DNA from: Spirochaetota bacterium
GTDB taxonomy: Bacteria; Spirochaetota; B62-G9; DRHN01
Reading direction: 5' to 3'
Length of the DNA stretch: 14,701 bases
NCBI GenBank assembly: GCA_023136305.1
Contig: JAGLSF010000017.1
Span: forward strand, 1-14,701
The translations under genes were made by a program, and so were the position numbers. Under the pieces are notes generated by a model. It saw nothing but the letters and a program-made list of their open reading frames with translations, had not been told where the DNA came from and did no database searches. Positions 1 through 8,581 of this stretch are shown here, one piece after another; the first letter of the stretch is position 1, and every line of letters begins with the position of its first letter.

Positions 1-1758
1 TCCGATAAGGATCTCTGTATGGACAGTCGGGACAATACCCTTCTCGTTCCAAAGTGCATCGTCATGGACAGCAGTTTTGACTGGGGTGATGATACAGGGC
101 CTACTGTAGCACCGAGTGAGATGATCATCTACGAGGTGCATCTGCGGGGATTCACCGCACATCCGTCCTCAGGAGTTGCCCACCCGGGAACCTATCTCGG
201 TTTCGTGGAGAGAATTCCCTATTTGCGGGATCTCGGTGTTACCTCGATTGAGCTCCTTCCGGTTCAGGAGTTTCACATCCGCGACGAACTTGTAGGAAAG
301 GGCCTAACCGAGTACTGGGGGTACAACACCATCGGTTTCTTCGCACCAGAATCCTCCTACGCTGCCGGCTCATCTCTAGGCAGCCAGGTGCAGGAGTTCA
401 AGACCCTCGTGCGCGAGCTGCACCGTGCAGGTATGGAGGTTATACTTGACGTGGTGTACAACCACACGGGAGAGGAGAACGAGCTCGGCCCCACACTCTG
501 CTTCAGGGGCATCGACAATCCCTCCTACTATGCACTCGAAGGCCCTGCTGATCATCCGGGAAGGTTTTACAGGGACGTGACCGGCTGCAGGAATACCCTG
601 GACATTGAAAAACCTGTGGTGCTCAGACTGGTCATGGATTCACTCAGATACTGGGTACAGGAGATGCACGTTGATGGGTTTCGCTTTGACCTTGCAACTG
701 TTCTGGGATACAGGGAGGGTGCATTCACTTCAGAGGGAGGTTTCTTTGATGCTCTTGGTGAAGATCCGGTACTCAGCGGAGTTAAACTCATTGCCGAACC
801 CTGGGACATAGCAGCACGGGAGACGGGCCGCTTCCCTGCAGGGTGGATGGAGTGGAACGACAGCTACCGTGACACGGTGAGAAAGTACCTTCGGGGAGAC
901 AGAGGCCAGGTCGGCGGCTTTGCGACCCGGTTTGGAGGTTCACAGGACATCTTCGGCAAAGGGGGAAGGGCCGCCTGCAGCAGCATCAACTACATTACGG
1001 CGCATGACGGGTTCACCCTGTACGATCTGTACAGTTTTGAACAGAAACACAATGAGGCAAACGGTGAGGACAACCGTGACGGGACAGATAACAACAACGC
1101 CTTCAACTGCGGTGTGGAGGGTGCAACCGATGACGCAGAGGTGCTCGAGCTTCGAAGGAGAATGGTGAGAAATGGGCTCTGTGCACTGCTCATGTCGCGC
1201 GGCATACCCATGCTCCTGAACGGAGATGAGGTGATGCGGACGCAGAGGGGAAACAACAACGCCTATTGCCAGGACAATGAGACTAGCTGGTTCCCCTGGG
1301 ACCTGACAGAGCGTAATCGCGACATGCTGACCTTCTGCAGGGGGCTCATCGGTCTGCGGAAGGAATTTTCCGTTTTCCGTCAATGCTCCTTTTTCTCGGG
1401 TGAAAGAGCTGAGGAATCTGATCATCCCGACATAAGCTGGTACGGGTCCGATCTCAATCCCCCCAACTGGGAAGATGCGGACATGCGGCTCCTCTGCTGT
1501 GAGCTCACTCTGACGGAAAAAGACGGCAGACTTAATAATGGCAATTCCTCTCTCTTCATGATCTTCAACATGGATGCGCAGCAGATGGATGTTCGCCTGC
1601 CTATACGTGAGGGTTTCACCTGGCGCCTTGTATACGACACAGGTTTGAAAAGTGCCTATATGCTTTCACTGGACGGCGGAAGGGGAAGTATAATTCCCGA
1701 AAATCACTATCACTCGGGTGAAAGGACAGTGGTTGTCCTGCTGGGAATGTGGGATTAG
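1..1758 (+). CDS. glgX: Glycogen debranching enzyme, GlgX/isoamylase type (GH13), 5'-truncated
   Basis: Hydrolyses alpha-1,6 branch linkages of glycogen or limit dextrin in the cytoplasm. The reading frame is open from base 1, and residues before the first ATG (position 19) continue the family pattern, with VPK and then FDWGDD just downstream. The true start, and the usual N-terminal CBM48 beta-sandwich, therefore lie upstream of the window. Counting from the ATG at 19, all four GH13 motifs are present: DVVYNHT from residue 144, GFRFDLAT with nucleophile Asp224, IAEPWD with acid/base Glu260, and TAHDG with His329-Asp330. The NNNAFNCGVEG and LNGDE stretches also match GlgX/TreX proteins. The C-terminal 100 or so residues form the expected beta domain. 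The gene ends 5 bp from the convergent synthase-fusion gene. The debranching assignment is firm; whether it prefers limit dextrin (GlgX) or longer branches (TreX-like) cannot be read from the sequence. Confidence 0.93.
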   Translation, partial: SDKDLCMDSRDNTLLVPKCIVMDSSFDWGDDTGPTVAPSEMIIYEVHLRGFTAHPSSGVAHPGTYLGFVERIPYLRDLGVTSIELLPVQEFHIRDELVGKGLTEYWGYNTIGFFAPESSYAAGSSLGSQVQEFKTLVRELHRAGMEVILDVVYNHTGEENELGPTLCFRGIDNPSYYALEGPADHPGRFYRDVTGCRNTLDIEKPVVLRLVMDSLRYWVQEMHVDGFRFDLATVLGYREGAFTSEGGFFDALGEDPVLSGVKLIAEPWDIAARETGRFPAGWMEWNDSYRDTVRKYLRGDRGQVGGFATRFGGSQDIFGKGGRAACSSINYITAHDGFTLYDLYSFEQKHNEANGEDNRDGTDNNNAFNCGVEGATDDAEVLELRRRMVRNGLCALLMSRGIPMLLNGDEVMRTQRGNNNAYCQDNETSWFPWDLTERNRDMLTFCRGLIGLRKEFSVFRQCSFFSGERAEESDHPDISWYGSDLNPPNWEDADMRLLCCELTLTEKDGRLNNGNSSLFMIFNMDAQQMDVRLPIREGFTWRLVYDTGLKSAYMLSLDGGRGSIIPENHYHSGERTVVVLLGMWD

Positions 1759-1763
1759 AAGGC

Positions 1764-4700
1764 TCAATCCCTGCGTATGATCTCCTTAATCGTGTAAATG
1801 TTTTCTATATATTGTCGTGCTGAACGGTCCCAGTAATACACGTAGTGCCGGGCTGACTGGCGGCCTTTGTGGAGCAGATCTCCATCAGCCTTTTTGTAGA
1901 AATCATGGCAGCGTTCCATGGCATCATAGAAGGATGCAGCGGTAAAGTCTGCGAAGAGGAATCCGTTTCCCTCAATCTCTCCGTCCTTTACCTGCAGGGG
2001 GTACACGGTATCGCGCAGGCCCCCTGTAGCCCGGGCCACCACAAAGCAGCCGCATGCAAAGGCTTCGAGCTGCGAGATGCCGCCCGGCTCGTACATGGAG
2101 GGCATGAGAAATATATCGGAGGAGAGCAGGGGGACGGCAACATCCTGAAAGCCGATGTTGACAGAAACACTGTCGCGATAGAAGTCCTGCAGGTACTGAA
2201 GCCCTCGAGCAAGCTCCTCTCCCCGCTGGTCGCCCCCTGAAATGGGGCCGCCTATGATACCCTGAAATTTTAAATGTCTGAAAATACCCTCCGAGGCATC
2301 GAGCAGGAGCTGAAACCCCTTCTGCTCAGAGATGCGGTGTATCATGGAGAAGAGCACACGGTCCGGGTTCACCTCCAGATCACGCTGAGCCTGAAGTAAA
2401 AGCTTGTTGCGCATCTTCACCAGCGTTTCCCGCCGCTGCATATCGGGTACGGTTTCGCAAAACCGGGCGCTCTCGAGAAGTTCGGGGAAGCGTTCCGTAA
2501 GCTGTATGCGCAGTTTTTTTTTGTTTTTCACCTGTTCGAGCAACAGTGGAAAGCTTTCCTCCACAAAACCCGATTCCTCGAACCGGCGCTGCAGTTGCCC
2601 TGTGAAATCTCTTCCAAGTGCGTTGTTGATGCCTATCACATCGTGCAGGAGCGGCTCAAGACCGTCAGCTGCCACCTCGATCTGGCGTGCATAGGAGGGG
2701 CTGACCGTAATGACCCTGTCAGAGTAGCGTATCCCTGCAGCCATACAGTTGATCCGATCATGGTGATGGGGATCGACAAAATTAGCAGCCTGCAATTCCG
2801 GAAGATTGAAGAGCAGGAAGTGGTCGAACCCCCGCTCATACCGGAAATAAGCGTCAAAGTACTGCCAGCCCATGTTGTGTATGATGTGGAAGTAGGTGTT
2901 TCGCCGATAGTTGACGTTGTACTGGTAGTAGGGGTCTCCCCGCACAATGCCGTTGAAAATGCCCGCGAAAGCGTCGTTGGTAAAGGTGCACATGGGATCC
3001 AGGTTAAATACGGTAATGACCTCTGTGGCGGCTCGGGCGAAGGCCACACGCCGGCGAAGCTTCTCTTCAGCGGTGTATCCCCAGTACAGTCCGTCGAAGA
3101 ATTCATAATGGTCGAGGAGAAAATAGGTGACCCCGTCGACTGTTCCCCTGTGCACCCCCGACTTATACTCCCCGTCCTGTACCCTGAAACGGACATTCCT
3201 CCCGGTGTATGAGATACCGTAGCGTTTAACGGTGTTCTGCATCTTGGTGACAAGTTTTTCATCCCCGTGCCGGTAATAGGGAGTAATGACATACACCTCT
3301 TCTCCAAGGGCGGCGAGCTCCCGCGGGAGCTCGTATACCACATTTGCCAGTCCGCCGCTTTTTGAGAAGGGCTCCGCTTCGGCAGATATGAAAACCAGCG
3401 AACCGCGTTTGTTGTGCCCCTGAAGGTTTTTGCCGAGGGTGCCGAGCTCCTCGGTCGAATGTTTCGCGAGCCTGTCGATGTAGTCCAAAATGCGTTTTGC
3501 CGGGGCAATGCCGCGCTTGACGATGTGGAAGAGTGCGCGCTTCAGTCCGAGGTCGATGATATGCTGATAGGACTCATTGAAAAGACGGATGACGTTCTCT
3601 TCAAGAAAGGCAATGAAATCGTGATACCTTCCGACATGGACGCAGAGTTCCTGGAAGAAGAAGTTGTGCCTGGCGTGTTCGATGGTAGCCAGTGTGCTGA
3701 ACCTGAAAAGGGAATCATGGAGAAAATCTCTGTAGAACGCTTGATGGTCGTCGATCTCCTCGAGCCTGAGATACTTGGTGCGGTCCGTGTAGGTGACAAT
3801 GGTGTGTATCCTCGAGACCCGCAGCTCCATTCCAGTGTAGTAACTGTACTGCTCGGTAACCCGTGAGTATATGGGGTCAACAACCCGGTAGAATGCATCA
3901 TCCTCTATGGGCAATGATGGATTATCGAACTGCAGGTCAACCGGCTGGCTCTCGTCGGAGAAGTTGAATGCCCCTACCCATATCCCCTCATCGGTGAACT
4001 TCATGGCTGCGGCCACCATGTTGTTGTTGGTCCAGATGAGATAGCCGGGCCCCCTGTTCCGGCGATGAAAAGTGTAGGTCTCTTTGTAAAATTGTTCGAG
4101 ACCCGGATTGGCCATGTATTCGAAGTCGTTCCAGTTCACGTATATGTTGTCCAGGAAAACCTTCCATCCCTCCCCCTCGGAGCTTCCCTCATAATCCATC
4201 ACAATATCGCTCATGAAGATCGTAAGTCCGATTGCGGCCCGCAGGCCCCGGAGGCCGAAGGTGTTGAGGGCGCGCCGCTCATCGTGGTTGCCCAGTATGC
4301 CCAGAAGCTGCGTTCCCGGAGGCAGTGCCCTGGGATAATAGGAGTCGTAGAGGTGGTAGATCTCGCGTACATCTGTCTTGCCGTGTATAATGTTCTCACA
4401 GATCTTGAAGAGTGCAGAGTTGTAGGGGAGAATCCCGGTCCGGCTGAGAAACCGCTCCCTTCCCCAATAACATTCCGCGATGTTGATGAAGAACTCCTTG
4501 CCCTGCCGCAGGAGACACCGTTCGATGGAGAGCATGAGATAGTAATGAAAGGGTATGGCGATGAGGTCCCTGCATGCAGAGTCATAGAAACCGGTGGTGA
4601 TGAAGTGATCATCTTCCCTGTCATTTACGATGATGGTTCCCTCGACCATCTCATCGAGCTTCCGGCGTTTCCCGTAGATGAGGGGGTAGTTGTTGCGCTT

Positions 4701-6626
4701 CATCATGATGGGGACGGCATGCGCTGAGTCGTAGCGTATTCCGTCAATATCGAACCGTTCTATCAGCTCCATGATCGAATCTGCTGTCCACTCCCATATC
4801 TCAAACTTTCGATAGTTGAGCAGCTTGCCGTCGTTCCAGCTTCCGTAGCGTCCATCTGTGGACGCCCTGACAACCAGGTTTCCACCGTCGTCATAGCAGT
4901 GAATGACCTGATCATCCGGAATGACCGTGCTTCTCCTGTTCAGATGGGGAACGATGTCAACAATGATCTTGATGTCCAAATTATGGGCGCGGTCAATGAG
5001 CTCCCTCAGTTCCTTTGCCCCGCCCAGTGCCGGTTCAATCTGGGTCAGGCTCATGGGTGAAAAGGGGGAGGGAGAGGTTGCTTCCGGTGCCCAGTCTTCA
5101 CGGTTCGATCCGCGTTTCTGTACACCGAGTAGATAGAGGGCGGTGAGATCGTAGCGCTGTTTCAGATTCTCCAGATGGGCCGTGATGTCTGAGAACTTGC
5201 CGAGCCGTATGACCTCACCGTTTTCGTTGTATACCAGCCCCGTGTGGCCTTCGGGGTCGCGCCAGTACACCCGTGTGTGGCCATGAATGTCAGGGAAGAT
5301 TTCAAGAATTATCTCGCCCCTTACGTCGGGTATGATATTGATCCTCCCGCTGTACCCCTGCTCAGTCAACCAGACGGAGTGGGTTCGCTTCCTGGAATAG
5401 ACGAGGTAATCCACATGGCCGATACGGTCAAAGCAGTGTTCTGCCCTATACTGCCCGGACTCCTCATCGAAGTGCAGGTCAAGGTCCAGGTAGTCCATAT
5501 CCTTTTCGAGTATGAACTGGTCGTTAGTTCGGTTCAGGTAAAGCCTCACGTAATAGCCGGACCTGTTTCGGGGAAGGTCGAATGCAAACCGGTGCACTGA
5601 ACCTTTGACCAGATTGAGGAACTGAGTGGCAAGGGGTGCACTAAACTCCTTGGGAGAGAGCACCCGTTCGAGTGTGATGTTGGCCCGGTTTCGCACCTCA
5701 TGCACATCGTGACCCGACGCTGCAACGAGCAGCCGTACGACTTCTCGCAGTGATTCATAATCGTCACTTCGCTTGTACATACGAGCCAAACGACTGAGTG
5801 ATTCCACGGCCTTCACGGTTCTTTCATAATCGAAGTCGAGTTCGTTGTCACGGCTGCGTGCATTCAGGCCTCTCAGAATGTTCGTTCGGTTCTTTCCGGA
5901 GAATCTCCTGATCGTGACGGGTTTGGGAGCCTCCTCCACCCGCAGTTCCGCTGTGCGTGAGAAACGAATCACCTCGCCTGCGAGCGCCCGCATCGCAGCT
6001 GCTGTGGAGGGTGGCATTTTCTCAAGATGGAAGTAACCTGTCTCTATTGCCCGTTCCTCGGTCCTGAGCAGGGACCTGAAGGCGTTGAAATGTTTCGTTT
6101 CTCCCTGTTGCTCTTCCCGTGCGAGAAGATCGAACATGTTCAGGCCAAGATATATGGTCGGGATCTCGGTCCACTGGGGCCCCTGTCCCACATGGGCTGG
6201 CACGGTGAATGTATCCTCAACATGATACAGAGTGGGCGTACCTGCACGCTCGCGAATAACCACGAACCTTCTTCCGGACAGTGATGCATTATCTATTTCC
6301 TGAAGAGCGCGATGGACGAGTACGATGGCCCTGTGCAGTCTCGATGAGAGCAGGGCATTGCGCTGCAGCCGGCCCAGCACGGTCTGGTCCCCGCCTGCAA
6401 CCGCGGCATAGGCATCGTTTCTGATATCTGCAAAGCGGGGGAAAAAGGAGTCGATGGGCACATTGTCCCGTAGCTGACCGATCACATGGTTGTCCGGCAT
6501 GAAGGGGAAACAACGGTACTCGGCAAAGCCCCGGGTGATCTCATCCTTGATGAGCTCTTCGCCGATCAGTTCCTTTATGTTGTGATAGTACAGGCAAAGG
6601 GAGGAGAGTTTATAGGCCCAGGGCAT
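1764..6626 (-). CDS. Giant GH13 alpha-amylase / GT5 glycogen synthase fusion protein
   Basis: A cytoplasmic protein of about 1620 residues; I see no signal peptide or membrane segment. Numbered from the ATG at 6626: residues 1-340 are mostly helical and unrecognised; about 345-470 look like a beta-sandwich; about 480-950 are a GH13 barrel plus C-domain with DIVPHLN (Asp557), GIRYDSAH (Arg631, nucleophile Asp633), IAECYW (acid/base Glu718) and GNHDE (His781-Asp782). Residues 950-1078 form a helical linker. Residues 1079-1620 are a GT5 synthase with KSGGLANV (Lys1089, the KxGGL nucleotide-sugar motif), HRISEQKG (Arg1431, Lys1436) and EPGGISQLE (Glu1513, Glu1521). The GT5 part should elongate alpha-1,4-glucan from ADP- or UDP-glucose. 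The GH13 part keeps its catalytic residues and could branch, trim or transfer glucan; its exact reaction is unknown. A GTG at 6641 would add five residues, but the ATG has a GGAG site 9 nt upstream and suits the promoter better. The frame is uninterrupted. Confidence 0.88.
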   Translation of the reverse strand: MPWAYKLSSLCLYYHNIKELIGEELIKDEITRGFAEYRCFPFMPDNHVIGQLRDNVPIDSFFPRFADIRNDAYAAVAGGDQTVLGRLQRNALLSSRLHRAIVLVHRALQEIDNASLSGRRFVVIRERAGTPTLYHVEDTFTVPAHVGQGPQWTEIPTIYLGLNMFDLLAREEQQGETKHFNAFRSLLRTEERAIETGYFHLEKMPPSTAAAMRALAGEVIRFSRTAELRVEEAPKPVTIRRFSGKNRTNILRGLNARSRDNELDFDYERTVKAVESLSRLARMYKRSDDYESLREVVRLLVAASGHDVHEVRNRANITLERVLSPKEFSAPLATQFLNLVKGSVHRFAFDLPRNRSGYYVRLYLNRTNDQFILEKDMDYLDLDLHFDEESGQYRAEHCFDRIGHVDYLVYSRKRTHSVWLTEQGYSGRINIIPDVRGEIILEIFPDIHGHTRVYWRDPEGHTGLVYNENGEVIRLGKFSDITAHLENLKQRYDLTALYLLGVQKRGSNREDWAPEATSPSPFSPMSLTQIEPALGGAKELRELIDRAHNLDIKIIVDIVPHLNRRSTVIPDDQVIHCYDDGGNLVVRASTDGRYGSWNDGKLLNYRKFEIWEWTADSIMELIERFDIDGIRYDSAHAVPIMMKRNNYPLIYGKRRKLDEMVEGTIIVNDREDDHFITTGFYDSACRDLIAIPFHYYLMLSIERCLLRQGKEFFINIAECYWGRERFLSRTGILPYNSALFKICENIIHGKTDVREIYHLYDSYYPRALPPGTQLLGILGNHDERRALNTFGLRGLRAAIGLTIFMSDIVMDYEGSSEGEGWKVFLDNIYVNWNDFEYMANPGLEQFYKETYTFHRRNRGPGYLIWTNNNMVAAAMKFTDEGIWVGAFNFSDESQPVDLQFDNPSLPIEDDAFYRVVDPIYSRVTEQYSYYTGMELRVSRIHTIVTYTDRTKYLRLEEIDDHQAFYRDFLHDSLFRFSTLATIEHARHNFFFQELCVHVGRYHDFIAFLEENVIRLFNESYQHIIDLGLKRALFHIVKRGIAPAKRILDYIDRLAKHSTEELGTLGKNLQGHNKRGSLVFISAEAEPFSKSGGLANVVYELPRELAALGEEVYVITPYYRHGDEKLVTKMQNTVKRYGISYTGRNVRFRVQDGEYKSGVHRGTVDGVTYFLLDHYEFFDGLYWGYTAEEKLRRRVAFARAATEVITVFNLDPMCTFTNDAFAGIFNGIVRGDPYYQYNVNYRRNTYFHIIHNMGWQYFDAYFRYERGFDHFLLFNLPELQAANFVDPHHHDRINCMAAGIRYSDRVITVSPSYARQIEVAADGLEPLLHDVIGINNALGRDFTGQLQRRFEESGFVEESFPLLLEQVKNKKKLRIQLTERFPELLESARFCETVPDMQRRETLVKMRNKLLLQAQRDLEVNPDRVLFSMIHRISEQKGFQLLLDASEGIFRHLKFQGIIGGPISGGDQRGEELARGLQYLQDFYRDSVSVNIGFQDVAVPLLSSDIFLMPSMYEPGGISQLEAFACGCFVVARATGGLRDTVYPLQVKDGEIEGNGFLFADFTAASFYDAMERCHDFYKKADGDLLHKGRQSARHYVYYWDRSARQYIENIYTIKEIIRRD

Positions 6627-6635
6627 AGGTGGGGT

Positions 6636-6639
6636 CTCC
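6636..6639 (-). promoter_or_regulatory. Ribosome binding site deciding the fusion-gene start
   Basis: On the minus strand GGAG lies 9 nt before the ATG at 6626 and overlaps the end of the alternative GTG start at 6641, which has no purine-rich site in front of it. With transcription expected to begin near 6649, the GTG would have a leader of only about 8 nt, while the ATG gets about 22 nt. Both points favour the ATG. Confidence 0.6.
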
Positions 6640-6655
6640 ACAGGGTGTTATAAAT

Positions 6656-6684
6656 ATTGTAGTTGGCATGATATGCAAAGTCAA
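6656..6684 (-). promoter_or_regulatory. Sigma70-type promoter for the GH13-GT5 fusion gene
   Basis: Read on the minus strand, TTGACT (6684-6679) is followed by exactly 17 bp and then TACAAT (6661-6656). Both boxes match five of six consensus bases, with ideal spacing. The predicted start of transcription, near 6649, lies about 23 bp before the ATG. This is the best promoter match in the window. Confidence 0.72.
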
Positions 6685-6761
6685 CAGGTGGCTTTCCCCC
6701 TGCAGTAGTTGTTCCCATATCCCGAGCAGAGATTGCGGTGCATAACCACTCATGCTTTCCT

Positions 6762-6795
6762 TTACTTCTCAAAATCCTTAAACTTATCCTATGAT
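6762..6795 (+). promoter_or_regulatory. Weak candidate promoter for malQ
   Basis: The 252-bp gap between the fusion gene and malQ contains TTACTT (6762-6767), 17 bp, TATCCT (6785-6790), with an overlapping TATGAT at 6790-6795. The -35 match is poor, so this is only the best of several weak options. I see no riboswitch or clear operator palindrome in the rest of the gap. Confidence 0.28.
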
Positions 6796-6893
6796 GCACC
6801 AGGCAGAAAGCACTGCGGGGGCATAACAGACTTCCCAGGGTGGAACACACACTCCGGTGATGCACAATTAAAGATGCCCGTCGGAAAGATAGC

Positions 6894-8429
6894 ATGGAGC
6901 TGAAGAGAGAGAGCGGCGTACTTGTTTCCATCACCTCACTTTCGTCCTCTTACGGGATTGGTGACCTGGGGGAGGGTGCTTTTCGGTTTGCGGATTTCCT
7001 GCATGCTGCAGGACAGAATCTCTGGCAGATATTGCCCCTGAATCCCACGGGTCTTGAATTCGGAAACTCACCCTACAGCAGCAGCTCGGCATTCGCCATG
7101 AATCCTCTGCTGCTCAGTCCGCAGCTCCTTGTGCGAAAAGGGCTTCTTGAAGAGAAAGATATTGAAACGATACCTGAATCCTCTGTACTCAGGACGAATT
7201 ACAGGGCCGTTACCGAAGGGAAGGGGAGCATACTCGCAAGGGCTTTCAAGAATTTCATGGAGACGCAGTTAGATGCCAGGGGATTCAGCCGTTTCTGCGA
7301 TGCCAACCGCCACTGGCTCGATGATCATACTCTTTTTTCTGCTATCAGAAGTGATATGCAGGGCCTGGCATGGCGGAACTGGCCTGTACCCCTTCGCGAC
7401 CGTCACTCCGGAGGGCTGGAAGAGGCCCGAAGGAGACTGTATGAATCGATCGGATGTGAAAAGTTCTTACAGTACCTCTGCTTTCAACAGTGGTCAGAAT
7501 TGAAAGCCTACTGCAATGACCGAAATATTACCATCATCGGTGACATCCCCCTGTATGTGAATCTGGAGAGTGCCGATGTGTGGGCATATCCACATCTCTT
7601 CAAGCTGGACGAAGAGAAGCGGCCGCTGTCCGTGTCGGGCGTACCCCCGGATTTCTACAGTGAGACGGGGCAGCTCTGGAACAACCCCATATTCAACTGG
7701 GCCCGGTTGAAGGAGGAAAAATATTCCTGGTGGGTCGAGCGTGTTTCTCACAACCTCCGACTTTTCGACTGCGTGCGTATCGATCATTTCCGGGGGCTTG
7801 CACGGTTCTGGGAAGTGCCTTCCGGCGCCACTACCGCTGCAGACGGAGCATGGATCCAGGGCCCGGGGGAAGAGTTCCTTGCGGTGATGGCAGAGCATTT
7901 CCCGTCCCTTCCCTTTATAGCCGAGGACCTGGGAGTGATAACCGAGGATGTGATAGCGCTGCGCAACAGGTTTGGCCTGCCGGGCATGCGCGTGTTTCAG
8001 TTTGGGTTTGGCGCGAGCTCATCAGAACTTCATCTGCCCCACCGGTATGTTGAAAACTGTGTGGCCTATACAGGAACACATGACAATGAAACGCTGATCG
8101 GCTGGCTGTTCAATTCTTCGGGAGAGAAGCAGGGTGCAGGTATTGAAGTGAGGCGAGGGCGCCGGCGGGTCCGTCAGTATGTGACGTGCAGGGCGTACGG
8201 AAAACAGAAGCTGCGGCGTGCCGTACTCCACAACCTCATGCGCTCCGGGGCCAACTGGGTCATCATTCCTCTGCAGGATATCCTGGGGCTCGGTTCCGAG
8301 GCAAGGATGAATACGCCGGGAACTGCCCTGGGGAACTGGGAGTGGCGTATGCAAAACGGTGACTTGAACAGCCTGGTGGTGGAAGAGCTGCGATCAATGA
8401 CCGCTCAATCGGGACGCGGGAAGAGATGA
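6894..8429 (+). CDS. malQ: 4-alpha-glucanotransferase (amylomaltase, GH77)
   Basis: Transfers alpha-1,4-glucan segments between maltodextrins and releases glucose, in the cytoplasm. The 511-residue length is normal for the short MalQ form. The N-terminus carries the family's SGVLVSITSL and SYGIGDLG stretch and WQILPLNPTG. The catalytic residues are present: nucleophile Asp297 in RIDHFRG, acid/base Glu344 in IAEDLG and Asp397 in GTHDNET. The C-terminus has the usual NTPGT-NWEWR ending. The ATG at 6894 has GGAAAG 5 nt upstream, and an in-frame TGA at 6858 rules out a longer protein. The gene is divergent from the amylase/synthase fusion and probably recycles oligosaccharides released by GlgX or a phosphorylase. 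It ends at a terminator, so pta is a separate unit. Confidence 0.96.
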   Translation: MELKRESGVLVSITSLSSSYGIGDLGEGAFRFADFLHAAGQNLWQILPLNPTGLEFGNSPYSSSSAFAMNPLLLSPQLLVRKGLLEEKDIETIPESSVLRTNYRAVTEGKGSILARAFKNFMETQLDARGFSRFCDANRHWLDDHTLFSAIRSDMQGLAWRNWPVPLRDRHSGGLEEARRRLYESIGCEKFLQYLCFQQWSELKAYCNDRNITIIGDIPLYVNLESADVWAYPHLFKLDEEKRPLSVSGVPPDFYSETGQLWNNPIFNWARLKEEKYSWWVERVSHNLRLFDCVRIDHFRGLARFWEVPSGATTAADGAWIQGPGEEFLAVMAEHFPSLPFIAEDLGVITEDVIALRNRFGLPGMRVFQFGFGASSSELHLPHRYVENCVAYTGTHDNETLIGWLFNSSGEKQGAGIEVRRGRRRVRQYVTCRAYGKQKLRRAVLHNLMRSGANWVIIPLQDILGLGSEARMNTPGTALGNWEWRMQNGDLNSLVVEELRSMTAQSGRGKR

Positions 8430-8430
8430 G

Positions 8431-8476
8431 AGCGTGCCCCTGTATCGAGGGGTCAGCTGTTTTTTCTTTGTTTTTA
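8431..8476 (+). terminator. Rho-independent terminator after malQ
   Basis: Two bases after the malQ stop, GCCCCT (8436-8441) pairs with AGGGGT (8448-8453) around a 6-nt loop. AGC (8431-8433) pairs with GCT (8456-8458) across a 2x2 internal loop. A T-rich run, TTTTTTCTTTGTTTTT, follows from 8460. Stem, position and T-tract fit intrinsic termination. Confidence 0.75.
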
Positions 8477-8494
8477 TTTCATTTGTATTCATAT

Positions 8495-8523
8495 TTGAAA
8501 TAGTACTGCTCAACCTGTATCAT
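8495..8523 (+). promoter_or_regulatory. Sigma70-type promoter for pta
   Basis: TTGAAA (8495-8500), 17 bp, TATCAT (8518-8523). Each box is one or two bases from consensus and the spacing is ideal. It lies downstream of the malQ terminator and gives pta a leader of about 50 nt ending in the ribosome site AGAGGGAG (8568-8575), 6 nt before the ATG. Confidence 0.66.
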
Positions 8524-8581
8524 GTTTACTCTTTCACTGTTATCCTTTCATCCTCACACTGCCATGTAGAGGGAGTACAAC

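Noticed and set aside
2636..3508. 290-codon open frame on the minus strand in another frame of the fusion gene
   Set aside because: It overlaps the conserved GT5 region on the same strand; its product is Ser/Thr/Arg-rich with no recognisable motif, so it is a shadow frame.
4065..4727. 220-codon plus-strand open frame opposite the GH13 domain
   Set aside because: It is antisense to the GH13 motifs, with no ribosome site or family resemblance.
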